Source of the DNA: Nonomuraea antri
Lineage (GTDB): Bacteria > Actinomycetota > Actinomycetes > Streptosporangiales > Streptosporangiaceae
Direction of reading: 5' to 3'
Length of the DNA stretch: 42,647 nucleotides
Assembly: GCF_013283785.1 (NCBI RefSeq)
Contig: NZ_JABCPZ010000079.1
Span: 1-42,647, forward strand
A program made the position numbers and the translations under genes. The notes under the pieces were generated by a model. It saw nothing but the letters and a program-made list of their open reading frames with translations, did no database searches and was not told where the DNA came from. Shown piece after piece: positions 1 to 7,112 of this stretch (position 1 is its first letter; each line of letters opens with the position of its first letter).

Positions 1-31
1 AAGAGACAGGGGGCAAGGGTGGTGCGGTGGG

Positions 32-604
32 TTATAGGTCGGTGAGGAAGTCGAGGGCGATCGACCAGGCGCGTTCGGCGGCTTCGGCGTCGTAGTCGGG
101 CAGGTCGGGGTCGGTGAACAGGTGGCCGGCGCCCGGGTAGTGGAAGACCTCGACGTCGGCCCTGGCCCGGCGCATCTGGATGTACCAGGCGTTCAGCCAG
201 TCGACGGGCTCGTAGGTGTCGGGTTCGGCGACGTGCAGTTGTACCGGCAGGTCGTCGGCGGCGACGCCGTCGGCCATGTCAGAGGTGCCGTGCATCAGGA
301 GCAGGCCGCGTGAGCGTTCGTCGCCCAGGGCGAGGTTCTGGGCGAGTGCCGCGCCCAGGGAGAAGCCCACGTAGACCAGGCCGTCGAACGACAGCGGGGC
401 GGCCGCGGCCACGGCTCGTTTCAGGAGTTCGTCCCGGCCGATCTCCTCCTTGATCGCGATGCCGTCTTCCGGGTTGTCGACGACCCGGCCGTCGTACAGG
501 TCGGGGACGTGTACCTCGTGGCCGGCCGTCCGCAACCTGTCGGCGGCCTGGTGGACGGCGGGCCGCAGACCGTACATCGAGTGCAGGAGCAGAATTCTGG
601 CCAT
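32..604 (-). CDS. Dienelactone hydrolase family alpha/beta hydrolase
   Basis: This is a cytoplasmic alpha/beta hydrolase of 190 residues, somewhat shorter than typical dienelactone hydrolases (about 230). The N-terminus carries the usual first strand (RILLLHSMYG). A nucleophile elbow GFSLG lies near residue 82, so the nucleophile is Ser rather than the Cys of classical dienelactone hydrolase. The C-terminal GAGHLF supplies the expected catalytic His, and an Asp in the AEPD segment may complete the triad. The ATG at 604 opens directly on the conserved first strand. The substrate cannot be read from the sequence. The GNAT gene lies 34 bp upstream on the same strand, so the two may be co-transcribed. 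Bases 1-31 before it hold nothing I can identify. Confidence 0.85.
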   Translation of the reverse strand: MARILLLHSMYGLRPAVHQAADRLRTAGHEVHVPDLYDGRVVDNPEDGIAIKEEIGRDELLKRAVAAAAPLSFDGLVYVGFSLGAALAQNLALGDERSRGLLLMHGTSDMADGVAADDLPVQLHVAEPDTYEPVDWLNAWYIQMRRARADVEVFHYPGAGHLFTDPDLPDYDAEAAERAWSIALDFLTDL

Positions 605-638
605 GTGCGCAGCTTAGCCAGCGGCGGGCGGCGGGCTC

Positions 639-1121
639 TCACAGGCGTAGGCACAGCGCGGGGTCGGGGTGGTCGGTGAAGCCGAGGTCGCGGTAGAGGG
701 GTTCGGCCTGGTGGGAGGCGTAGAGGTCGACGCGGACGGCGTCGCGTTCGGCGAACCAGTCGAGCAGGCCGCGCATGATCGCCCGGCTGTAGCCGCGGCG
801 GCGGTACGCCGGGTCGGTGACCACGCCGATCACGTGCCCGATCCGGCCGTTGCGCGAGTGCGGTCCGGGGAACCACTGCTCGATGGTGCCGATGCCGCAG
901 GCGGCCAGGCCGTCGTGGCCGGGGACGACGAGGATGCGCGTGTTGTCGTCCTGGGTCAGCTTCTCCTTCAGCACGGTGGCGAGGGCGGAGCGCCAGTCGT
1001 CGCCGGCGGACTCGGGGTTGAAGAAGTCGCCGCCGAGGGTCTCGAACAGCAGGGCGCGCAGGCGGACGAGCTCCGCGACGTCCTCCGGCAACGCCGGGCG
1101 CACATCGATGGGGTGAGTCAT
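639..1121 (-). CDS. GNAT family N-acetyltransferase
   Basis: This 160-residue protein is a single GNAT domain that would transfer an acetyl group from acetyl-CoA to an unknown amine. The acetyl-CoA pyrophosphate loop is visible as VVTDPAYRRRGYSRAIM (Arg-Arg-x-Gly-Tyr in place of Q/RxxGxG/A). The family's C-terminal beta strand follows with EPLYRDLGF. Two ATG starts are possible, at 1121 and 1133. I chose 1121 because the conserved region begins at once, but neither has a convincing ribosome site. The gene diverges from the CGNR regulator, with only 26 bp between starts, so the two promoters must overlap. Confidence 0.85.
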   Translation of the reverse strand: MTHPIDVRPALPEDVAELVRLRALLFETLGGDFFNPESAGDDWRSALATVLKEKLTQDDNTRILVVPGHDGLAACGIGTIEQWFPGPHSRNGRIGHVIGVVTDPAYRRRGYSRAIMRGLLDWFAERDAVRVDLYASHQAEPLYRDLGFTDHPDPALCLRL

Positions 1122-1137
1122 GCCCGCCAGCATGCTG

Positions 1138-1144
1138 TAATGGT
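1138..1144 (+). promoter_or_regulatory. Possible -10 element for a leaderless CGNR transcript
   Basis: TAATGGT lies four bases before the ATG at 1148 and no Shine-Dalgarno sequence is present. This matches the leaderless arrangement common in actinobacteria, where transcription starts at the first base of the start codon. No clear -35 element is visible. This is inference from spacing only. Confidence 0.3.
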
Positions 1145-1147
1145 CTT

Positions 1148-1675
1148 ATGCATCTCAACCCTTACGGCGAGGATGCCGTCAAGCTGGCCGCGGATCTGGC
1201 CAACCGGCGTCCGGCCGACCCGGTGGAACTCGCCGAGCGTTGCCGTGCCGCCGGGCTCGTCCTGGAGCGCCCGGTCACTCGTGACGATCTGGAGCGCACC
1301 GGGGCCGTGCTGGACGCGTGGGAGAAGGTGGTCGACGCCGTCGACGAGCGCGAGCGTGCCGACCTGGTGAACCGGATGCTGGCGGCGGCCGCGGCCTATC
1401 CTCGGCTGACCGATCACGCGGACAGCGGCTGGCATCTGCACTACCGCGACGATCACCAGCCGCTCGGCTCGCTGTTGTTCTCGCTGATCTCCGTCGGCAC
1501 CGCGTTGCATCTGGCGGGACGGGGGATGCATCGGCTCAGGCGATGTGCTGTGATCGAGTGTGCTGTGATCTTCGCTGATACGTCGCGGACGGGGCGGCAG
1601 CGGTACTGCGGGCAGCGGTGTGCGAATCGGGACGCGGTTCGCAGGCACAGGAGCCGGGTGGCGCGGCTCCCCTGA
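1148..1675 (+). CDS. CGNR zinc finger (ABATE-type) putative regulator
   Basis: The 175-residue protein has the two-part layout of the ABATE/CGNR family. An N-terminal alpha-helical stress-responsive domain begins with the typical LNPYGEDAVKLAADL. A C-terminal zinc finger follows with Cys-x4-Cys (CAVIEC), a DTSRTGRQRYC stretch, and CGQRCANR leading into an Arg-rich helix. The four Cys are intact, but the name-giving CGNR motif reads CANR. Such proteins are presumed DNA-binding transcription regulators; their ligands are mostly unknown. The gene diverges from the GNAT gene and may control it, which is inference. Downstream lies an 18-bp tandem repeat. Confidence 0.85.
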   Translation: MHLNPYGEDAVKLAADLANRRPADPVELAERCRAAGLVLERPVTRDDLERTGAVLDAWEKVVDAVDERERADLVNRMLAAAAAYPRLTDHADSGWHLHYRDDHQPLGSLLFSLISVGTALHLAGRGMHRLRRCAVIECAVIFADTSRTGRQRYCGQRCANRDAVRRHRSRVARLP

Positions 1676-1683
1676 TCGGGGCA

Positions 1684-1809
1684 GGTCTGCCGCTGGTGGT
1701 GGGTCTGCTGGTGCTGGCAGGTCTCCTGTCGGTGGCGGCTCTGCTGGTGGTAGCTGGTCTTCCGGTGGTGGCGGGTCTCCTGTCGGTGGTGGGCTTCCTA
1801 GCAGTGGGG
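1684..1809. repeat. 18-bp tandem repeat, about seven degenerate copies
   Basis: Units begin at 1684, 1702, 1720, 1738, 1756, 1774 and 1792, exactly 18 bp apart, with a rough consensus GGTCTSCTGGTGGTGGCG. The copies at 1720 and 1774 share 16 identical bases. The plus strand is strongly depleted in A. The array fills the gap between the convergent CGNR and crotonase genes. It stays open in several frames because 18 is a multiple of three, but none of these looks like a real protein. The gap as a whole is 1676-1911, and nothing else is evident in it. Confidence 0.8.
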
Positions 1810-1911
1810 GCTCCCGCCGGTGTGGGAGTTCCCGGTCGTGTGGGTTCGCTGTAGTGCGGGTCCTCAGTGGTGGCGCTCGTATCCGGCTGCGCGGGTCCGG
1901 GTGGTGGGCGG

Positions 1912-2688
1912 TCAGGGCTTGTCTGTCGCTGCTCTGATCATGCGGTTCATGAAGGCCTGGATGCGGCCGTCGGACGCCGCCGTGGTCCACAACTCGGCGG
2001 TGGCCGGTTCGGTGTCCCGGGCGAGACGGTCGAGTCGGTCGTTCGTCTCGTGCCTGAGCTGCGCCTTGGTGTGGCGGAAGGTGTCGGCGGGGATGCCGGT
2101 GGCCAGGTCTCGGGCGGCCGCTGCGGCGCGGGCCGGGAGTGCGTCCGGGGCGATCAGCTCGTCGACCAGGCCCTGGGCCAGGGCCGCGGACGGCTCGTGG
2201 TTGGTGCCGTCGAAGATGGCGCGGCGGGCGGCGACCGGGCCCAGCGCGAACAGCATGATCTCCAGCGCCGCGGCCGGGAACGGCACGCCGACCCGGAGTT
2301 CCGGTACGCCGATCCGACTGGTTCCCGCGGCCATGATCCGGTGGTCGCAGGCGGCGGCCAGGACGCAGCCGCCGGCGATCGCGTGCCCGTTGATCGCCGC
2401 GACCACCGGTTTGCCGAGGTCGAAGACGGCACGGAAGGCGCCGCTGAGCGCGGGCAGGAACTCCGTCACGTATGCGGCGCCGCCGTCGATGACACGCTTG
2501 AGATCGACGCCGGCCGAGAACGTGTGTCCGGTTCCGGTCAGCACGACCGCCGTGGCGGGGTGGTCCCGGTCGTCCAGGTCGCGCATCGTGCGTTCGATCG
2601 CCCGGCACAGTTCCAGGTCCAGGGCGTTGACCTTGCCGTGGGCCAGGCGTACGGCCGCGATGCCGTCCGCCATGTCGACCTCGATCAC
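1912..2688 (-). CDS. Crotonase-fold protein, isomerase-like
   Basis: This 258-residue protein belongs to the enoyl-CoA hydratase/isomerase superfamily. The first oxyanion-hole segment is FSAGVDLKR and the second is INGHAIAGGCVLAAACD. In hydratases the residue after GGGx is a catalytic Glu (Glu144 in the rat enzyme). Here it is Val. The second catalytic Glu (Glu164 in rat) is kept in VPEL. That single-Glu pattern matches delta3,delta2-enoyl-CoA isomerases better than hydratases. The GTG start at 2688 follows a strong GGAGGA ribosome site; a longer upstream reading would bypass it. It stands apart from the paa operon, so a shared pathway is only possible. Confidence 0.85.
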   Translation of the reverse strand: MIEVDMADGIAAVRLAHGKVNALDLELCRAIERTMRDLDDRDHPATAVVLTGTGHTFSAGVDLKRVIDGGAAYVTEFLPALSGAFRAVFDLGKPVVAAINGHAIAGGCVLAAACDHRIMAAGTSRIGVPELRVGVPFPAAALEIMLFALGPVAARRAIFDGTNHEPSAALAQGLVDELIAPDALPARAAAAARDLATGIPADTFRHTKAQLRHETNDRLDRLARDTEPATAELWTTAASDGRIQAFMNRMIRAATDKP

Positions 2689-2775
2689 GGCGCTCCTCCG
2701 TCCCTCGCGTGCGTCCAACCTAACGGGCGGGCGCGGGGCCCGGCGGATCGCGGCGAGGGGTGACCGCGTCGCACC

Positions 2776-2796
2776 CATGAGATGATCTAGCTCATG
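2776..2796. promoter_or_regulatory. Inverted repeat CATGAG-N9-CTCATG in a divergent promoter region
   Basis: Six-base arms at 2776-2781 and 2791-2796 flank nine bases. The repeat sits between the divergent crotonase gene (start 2688) and the fusion gene (start 2862), a position suited to an operator. No dedicated regulator gene is adjacent apart from the CGNR gene further left. Chance occurrence cannot be excluded. Confidence 0.35.
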
Positions 2797-2814
2797 ATGG
2801 GTCTGTCAGGGGCG

Positions 2815-2847
2815 GGCCGACGCGGGCGGCACTCCCGCGCGTCGGCC
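2815..2847 (+). other. Stem-loop in the leader of the fusion gene
   Basis: GCCGACGCG at 2816-2824 pairs perfectly with CGCGTCGGC at 2838-2846, and one further G-C pair closes the base. The loop is 13 nt. The hairpin lies about 15-45 nt upstream of the GTG at 2862. It could be an attenuator, a terminator left by a lost gene, or an end of a mobile segment. There is no T-run. Confidence 0.45.
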
Positions 2848-2861
2848 GGCATGGGCGTCCC

Positions 2862-4388
2862 GTGAAGCACGCGGACGGTCGGGAGATGACCAGCGTCGGG
2901 CAGCTCGACGGGCTGCGTCCGCGCGTGCGCCAGGGCGACGGGGGCCAGGTCCCCGCCGCCGACGTCGCCGTCGTCGACGAGCTCGATCCGCCGGCCAGGC
3001 GGGTGGTCGTAGCCTGGCTGAGCGAGAAGACCTCGATGTCGGGACGCCGGTCCTGCCTGCGCGATCTGGCCTCGTACCTGCGCTGGCTGGGTGAGACCGA
3101 GCCGGGGCTCGAACCGCTCGCGGCCAGCGGCGCCCATCTCGACGCCTACTGCTACGCCGCGCTCACCACCGGGCTTCGCACGCCCGGACGTCCGCTGGCC
3201 CCCTCGACGGTGGCCGGCCGGCGCGCCAGGCTGGCCTCCTTCTACGCCTTCGCCTGGCGGCACGGCGCGACCCGGTCGCCGCATCCGGTGAACGGCGCGT
3301 CCCCGCTGACCAGGACGGAACGTCGGCTGCTGCGTGCCGGGGTCGCACGGCTGGCCGAGACCGGACGGACGGCGGAGGCGCTGGCGGTCGCGCTGCTGGA
3401 GTCGACCGGCGCGTCCGTGGCGGCGCTGGCCGCGTTGACCACCGACGACCTGCATCCCCAGCCCGGCGACGGGCATCCGCTGGTGATCACGGTGCGGGAG
3501 AGCCGCGACGGCGCCGTCGCGTTCCCGATCCCCCCGCGGGTCGGCGTGCTGTTAGGCGGCGTGCGCGACGCGCTGACCCCCGGCGCGCGAGCGGTGATCG
3601 TGGGCGCCGGCTGGATCGGGGCCGAGGTGGCGACCGCGGCCGCGGGCAAGGGCTGCCTGGTCACCGTCGTGGAGGCCGCGGACCTGCCGCTGGCCGCCGT
3701 GCTCGGCCCGGAGATCGGCGGGCTGATCGTCGGCTGGTACGAGGAGCTGGGCGTCGAGCTGCGTACCGGGACGAAGGTGGCCTCGGTCGATCCCGGCGGC
3801 GTGCGGCTGGCCGACGGGGACTTCCTGGCCGCCGACGTGGTGGTGACCGGCGTCGGCGTGCGACCCGAGGTCGGCTGGCTGGCGGGTTCCGGCATCGAGG
3901 TCGGGGCGGGGGTCGTCGTGGACGGCTCGCTGCGCACGTCACGGCCGGAGGTGGTGGCCGTGGGCGATTGCGCCGCCTGGTGGTCGGCGCGGTACGGCCG
4001 CCGGTTGTCGGCCGAGCACTGGGACACCGCGCTGAACGCCCCCGACGTCGCCGCCGCGGCGCTGCTGGGCCAGGAGGCGGTCTACGACCCGGTGCCGTAC
4101 ATCTGGTCGGAGCAGTTCGGGCGGATGGTGCAGTACGTTGGTCATCACTCGGCGGCGGACCGCCTGGTGTTCCGCGGCGACCCCGGCGCGTCCGCCTGGA
4201 CGGCGCTGTGGCTGAGCGATGATCGGCTGCGTGCCGTCCTGGCCGTCGACCGGCCGCGCGACGTGACCCAGGGCCGCCGTCTCATCGCCGGCGGCGCGCC
4301 CGTGGCGCTCGGCCTGATCGTCGACCCGGACGTCGCGCTGAGCAGCGCGGCCCGGGTGGCGTCGGCGGGCGCACATGGGGAACGCTGA
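2862..4388 (+). CDS. Fusion: tyrosine-recombinase fragment + truncated ferredoxin reductase
   Basis: The 508-residue product joins two incomplete families. Residues about 42-145 resemble the SAM-like core-binding domain of tyrosine recombinases (SYLRWLGETEPG, APSTVAGRRARLASFYAFAWRHG). Residues about 152-230 resemble the start of the catalytic domain, but the first catalytic Arg is Ser (STGASVAALAALTTDDL) and the later HxxR and Tyr are absent. From about 236 the sequence is that of a FAD-dependent ferredoxin reductase: NAD-binding GAGWIG at 248-253, the FAD motif AVGDCA near 366-371, and a C-terminal reductase domain. The reductase lacks its N-terminal FAD-binding GxGxxG half. A rare TTA codon (Leu231, 3552-3554) sits at the junction. 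Starts at GTG 2862 or ATG 2886 are possible; neither has a good ribosome site. Electron transfer is doubtful. Alternatives are a pseudogene or an assembly join. Confidence 0.75.
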   Translation: MKHADGREMTSVGQLDGLRPRVRQGDGGQVPAADVAVVDELDPPARRVVVAWLSEKTSMSGRRSCLRDLASYLRWLGETEPGLEPLAASGAHLDAYCYAALTTGLRTPGRPLAPSTVAGRRARLASFYAFAWRHGATRSPHPVNGASPLTRTERRLLRAGVARLAETGRTAEALAVALLESTGASVAALAALTTDDLHPQPGDGHPLVITVRESRDGAVAFPIPPRVGVLLGGVRDALTPGARAVIVGAGWIGAEVATAAAGKGCLVTVVEAADLPLAAVLGPEIGGLIVGWYEELGVELRTGTKVASVDPGGVRLADGDFLAADVVVTGVGVRPEVGWLAGSGIEVGAGVVVDGSLRTSRPEVVAVGDCAAWWSARYGRRLSAEHWDTALNAPDVAAAALLGQEAVYDPVPYIWSEQFGRMVQYVGHHSAADRLVFRGDPGASAWTALWLSDDRLRAVLAVDRPRDVTQGRRLIAGGAPVALGLIVDPDVALSSAARVASAGAHGER

Positions 4389-4418
4389 TCGACAAGCCGG
4401 GAGAGAGCGAGGATCTGG

Positions 4419-4844
4419 ATGGACGCGGACGAGGCCCGGGCGCGGTTCGGCGCGGCCAGGGTCGCGCATCTGGCCACGGCCGGCGCGGACGGGATGCCGC
4501 ACGTGGTGCCCGTGACCTTCGCCGTGACGGGCGACGTGGTCGTGTTCGCGGTCGACCACAAGCCCAAGCGGACGACCGACCTGCGCAGGCTGCGTAACAT
4601 CCGCGAGAACCCGCGGGTCGGCTTCCTCGTCGATCACTACGACGAGGACTGGGACCGGCTGTGGTGGGCCCGCGCCGACGGCGTCGCCAGGATCCACCAG
4701 GACGGCTCCGCGCGGGAGGCGGCCGTGGCCGCCCTGGTGGGCAAGTATCCGCAGTATCAGGCGCAGGCGCCGGGCGGGCCCGTGGTCGTCACCACAATCA
4801 GCCGCTGGTCAGGCTGGTCCGCCCGCCCCGCCCCGCCGCCGTAA
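4419..4844 (+). CDS. PPOX-class F420-dependent oxidoreductase (TIGR03668-like)
   Basis: This 141-residue protein is a compact split-barrel flavin/F420-binding protein of the pyridoxamine 5'-phosphate oxidase-like class. The opening RFGAARVAHLATAGADG followed by PHVVPVTFAV is the typical barrel start. KPKRTTDLRRLRNI, then NPRVGFLVDHYDEDW and LWWARADGVARI, match the TIGR03668 subfamily as I recall it. Such enzymes bind F420 or FMN and reduce unknown small molecules. GGAGAGAGCGAGGA before the ATG at 4419 is a good ribosome site. It lies 30 bp after the fusion gene on the same strand, so the pair may form an operon. It converges on the DUF3159 gene. Confidence 0.85.
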   Translation: MDADEARARFGAARVAHLATAGADGMPHVVPVTFAVTGDVVVFAVDHKPKRTTDLRRLRNIRENPRVGFLVDHYDEDWDRLWWARADGVARIHQDGSAREAAVAALVGKYPQYQAQAPGGPVVVTTISRWSGWSARPAPPP

Positions 4845-4884
4845 CCATGCGGCATGCGGTTCGGGGCCGGGCCGACCGAACGGA

Positions 4885-4904
4885 CACGGGCCGAGACGGC
4901 CGTG
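4885..4904. terminator. Possible bidirectional terminator between convergent genes
   Basis: CACGG(G)CC at 4885-4892 can pair with GGCCGTG at 4898-4904, with one bulged G. A weaker 6-bp hairpin (4859-4864 with 4876-4881) lies beside it. Both fall in the 65-bp gap between the PPOX and DUF3159 genes. There is no T-run, as usual for actinobacterial terminators. Confidence 0.35.
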
Positions 4905-4909
4905 CGGGG

Positions 4910-5584
4910 TCAGGCCGGGGCGACCGGTTTGATCGGGGTGCGGCCGCGGCCGAGCAGCCAGAGCATGCCGCCCAGGGCCGCGACCTGCAGCGGCCAGCCC
5001 ATGACGATCTTGGCGAAGCCCAGCGCCGCCACCGCCTCGTCACCGCCGCCGAACAGCCACACCGGCAGCTGCACCGCCACCCGCACCACGCACGGGATCA
5101 TCAGCAGCCAGGTGAGCTTGGTGCACAGCCGCACGATGCCCGGGTCTTTGTGCCAGGCCAGCGGGTCGTTGGCGTTGGTCACCGAGCCGATGATGAAGCC
5201 CACGATCGGCCATCTGGAGACGATCGAGATGAGCATCGCGACCGCGTAGCCGCCGTTCCACAGTATGCCCGGCAGGAAGTAGTCTTTGGCGTCGCCGGTC
5301 CGGCTGGCGAAGAACCAGCCGATGCCGATGCCGATGAGGCTGTTGATCACGAACTGCGGCGTCGACCGCTGGACGATCCTGACCAGCAGCAGCACCGCCG
5401 ACAGCGAGATGCTGATGATCAGCGACGTCTTCATGTTCTGGGTGGTGATCCAGGAGAGCGTGAAGGCTGCCGTGGGCACCGCCGCCTCGATCATCCCGCG
5501 CACGCCGCCGAAGGCCTTGGCGAGCTGGGCTCGCACGGCCGCCTCGACGGTGTCGTGGGCGGCTTCTTCCGCCTTAGCACTCAC
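4910..5584 (-). CDS. DUF3159 family membrane protein
   Basis: This 224-residue protein is a polytopic membrane protein with about six hydrophobic segments, for example around TSLIISISLSAVLLLVRIV, SLIGIGIGWFF and LTWLLMIPCVV. The soluble N-terminus (VEAAVRAQLAKAFGG) and RSTPQFVINSLIGIGIG are typical of DUF3159, an actinobacterial family of unknown function. The GTG at 5584 has GGGAG eight bases upstream. It is the last gene of the leftward dut block and starts 4 bp after the stop of the OB-fold gene, so the two are likely co-translated. In mycobacteria this family sits next to Trk potassium-uptake genes; none is present here. Confidence 0.9.
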   Translation of the reverse strand: MSAKAEEAAHDTVEAAVRAQLAKAFGGVRGMIEAAVPTAAFTLSWITTQNMKTSLIISISLSAVLLLVRIVQRSTPQFVINSLIGIGIGWFFASRTGDAKDYFLPGILWNGGYAVAMLISIVSRWPIVGFIIGSVTNANDPLAWHKDPGIVRLCTKLTWLLMIPCVVRVAVQLPVWLFGGGDEAVAALGFAKIVMGWPLQVAALGGMLWLLGRGRTPIKPVAPA

Positions 5585-5588
5585 CTGA

Positions 5589-5975
5589 TCAACTCCCTGG
5601 GCGCAGCTCGTAACGCGGATTGAACATCACCTTGCGCCCGTCCTGCATGCTGACCAGGCCCTCGGCCTTGACAGTGCGGCCGGGCTCGATGCCGGCGATC
5701 TTGCGGCGGCCGAGCCACACCAGGTCGATCACGTCTGACCCGTCGTAGAGCTCGGCTTCGAGCGCGGGGGCGCCGCCCCTCGGACGCAGCGTCACCGTAC
5801 GTAGCGTACCCGCTACGCAGAACCGCCGGCGACCGCCACACGACGCGATGGGGGTGGCGCCGACCTCGTCGGCGTCTTCGCGCAGCTCCTGGGCCTCCAT
5901 CTCGGACTGGGTGGTGGCCAGCCGACTGAAGAACCCTCGCAATCCCCCGCGTTTCGGAGGCTCTGCCGTACTCAT
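5589..5975 (-). CDS. OB-fold nucleic-acid-binding domain protein
   Basis: This 128-residue protein has a basic N-terminus (PKRGGLRGFFSRLATTQSEM), an acidic linker and a C-terminal OB-fold of about 75 residues. The fold is indicated by CVAGTLRTVTLRPRG, ALEAELYDGSDVIDLVWLGRRKI, GIEPGRTVKAEGLV and MFNPRYEL. This matches the small OB-fold protein found between DUF3710 and DUF3159 genes across actinobacteria. Binding of nucleic acid is assumed from the fold and has not been read from specific residues. ATG at 5975 is the only start that includes the basic N-terminus. Confidence 0.88.
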   Translation of the reverse strand: MSTAEPPKRGGLRGFFSRLATTQSEMEAQELREDADEVGATPIASCGGRRRFCVAGTLRTVTLRPRGGAPALEAELYDGSDVIDLVWLGRRKIAGIEPGRTVKAEGLVSMQDGRKVMFNPRYELRPGS

Positions 5976-6004
5976 GATGAATCAGCCTATGTGATGAGAG
6001 TTCG

Positions 6005-6652
6005 TCAGCGTATCTCGCTGATTTCCGGTCCTCGTTTGAACGGGTTGAGTCCGGGACCCTCGCTCGCCGGGCCCGCCGGCTGCTCGTTGGGACGGCGCAG
6101 CGGAATCGACTCTTCCCGGGCCATCGGCTCGTCGCCGCGCACGACCACGACGTCCTTGATGAAGTCGAGGTAGGCCGTGGCGACCGACTCGTCGAGCGCC
6201 CCGCGCCCGGTGATGACGGCCAGCAGGAACCAGCGCGGGCCGTCGATGCCGAGGTAGCGGGCGGGACGGTTGGTGCCGTCGGTGTTGATCTCGCCGGCCA
6301 GCTCCACGCCGAACGGCCCCTCCTGCTCCTTCAGCGTGGGGGCCTGCGCGAGGATCTTCGTCTTGACCTCGTCCCACAGGCCCGTGGACCGCGGCGCGGC
6401 CAGGGCCTGGAGCTGGAGCGAGCTCTCCTCGTACAGGGCGACCACGCCGACGTGCTGATCCCCCACCGAGGCCAGGCGCAGGTCGAAGTCGGGGTTGTGC
6501 GGCAGGCGCAGCCCCCCGAGGTCGATCCGGTCCGTCTCGGGGTGGGGCTCGTCGGCGTCCCACGGGCCGGACTCGCGCGTGGGGGCGGCAGGCTCCTGCT
6601 CGGCCACCGGCTCCGGCTGCTCACGACGTCGACGTCGGAACACTTTCCTCAC
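6005..6652 (-). CDS. DUF3710 family protein
   Basis: This 215-residue soluble protein belongs to DUF3710, an actinobacterial family of unknown function encoded next to dut. The Arg-rich first residues are followed by an acidic, Pro-rich linker. The conserved core starts at IDLGGLRLP and runs through VGVVALYEESSLQLQALAAPRS, GLWDEVKTKI and RYLGIDGPRWFLLAVITG. The C-terminus is low complexity. GTG at 6652 abuts its AGGGAGA; a second GTG at 6643, nine bases past that site, may be the real start. It follows dut by 19 bp. Confidence 0.9.
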   Translation of the reverse strand: MRKVFRRRRREQPEPVAEQEPAAPTRESGPWDADEPHPETDRIDLGGLRLPHNPDFDLRLASVGDQHVGVVALYEESSLQLQALAAPRSTGLWDEVKTKILAQAPTLKEQEGPFGVELAGEINTDGTNRPARYLGIDGPRWFLLAVITGRGALDESVATAYLDFIKDVVVVRGDEPMAREESIPLRRPNEQPAGPASEGPGLNPFKRGPEISEIR

Positions 6653-6671
6653 TCTCCCTGGTTGGTTGTGC

Positions 6672-7112
6672 TCAGCGTCCGGTAGATCCGAACCCGTTGG
6701 CGCCGCGCGCCGAGCCGGGCAGGCGTTCGACCTCGTAGAAGGCGGCCCGCTCGACCCGCTGGATCACCAGCTGCGCCACCCGGTCGCCCCGCTGGAGGCG
6801 GAAGGGCTCCTTGGCGTCGGTGTTGATCAGCGTCACCCTGATCTCGCCCCGGTAGCCGGCGTCGACCGTGCCTGGGGCGTTGACCAGCGTCACGCCGTGC
6901 TTGGCGGCCAGGCCGGAGCGCGGGTGCACGAACGCGGCGAAGCCGTCGGGCAGCGCGATCGCCACGCCGGTGCCGATCACGGCTCGCTCGCCCGGCTGCA
7001 GCTCGACGTCCTCGGCCGCGTACAGGTCTGCGCCGGCGTCGCCCGGGTGGGCGTAGGACGGCAGCGGCAGCCCGGCGTCGAGCCGGTGGATGAGGACCTC
7101 GACGTCGCTCAA
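6672..7112 (-). CDS. dut: dUTP diphosphatase (dUTPase)
   Basis: Dut hydrolyses dUTP to dUMP and pyrophosphate, keeping uracil out of DNA and feeding dTMP synthesis. The 146 residues show all five motifs of the homotrimeric family: I PGDAGADLY, II PRSGLAAKHG, III TVDAGYRGEI (with the catalytic Asp and the uracil-stacking Tyr), IV GDRVAQLVI, and the C-terminal V RGANGFGSTGR that closes over the substrate. Length is normal. The ATG at 7112 overlaps the end of the preceding thioesterase gene by 4 nt (ATGA), which indicates translational coupling. Confidence 0.97.
   Translation of the reverse strand: MSDVEVLIHRLDAGLPLPSYAHPGDAGADLYAAEDVELQPGERAVIGTGVAIALPDGFAAFVHPRSGLAAKHGVTLVNAPGTVDAGYRGEIRVTLINTDAKEPFRLQRGDRVAQLVIQRVERAAFYEVERLPGSARGANGFGSTGR

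Noticed and set aside
1618..1854. Small hydrophobic plus-strand frame resembling a membrane peptide
   Set aside because: The hydrophobic residues come directly from the 18-bp repeat, it overlaps the end of the CGNR gene, and it has no ribosome site.
1118..2608. Long minus-strand frame with Pro-rich repeats across the 18-bp array
   Set aside because: It runs through the crotonase gene in another frame and antisense to the CGNR gene. The Pro repeats come from the tandem array.
2862..3560. An active integrase of a mobile element
   Set aside because: The catalytic Arg is replaced, the later catalytic residues are missing, and no attachment repeats or cargo module are visible.
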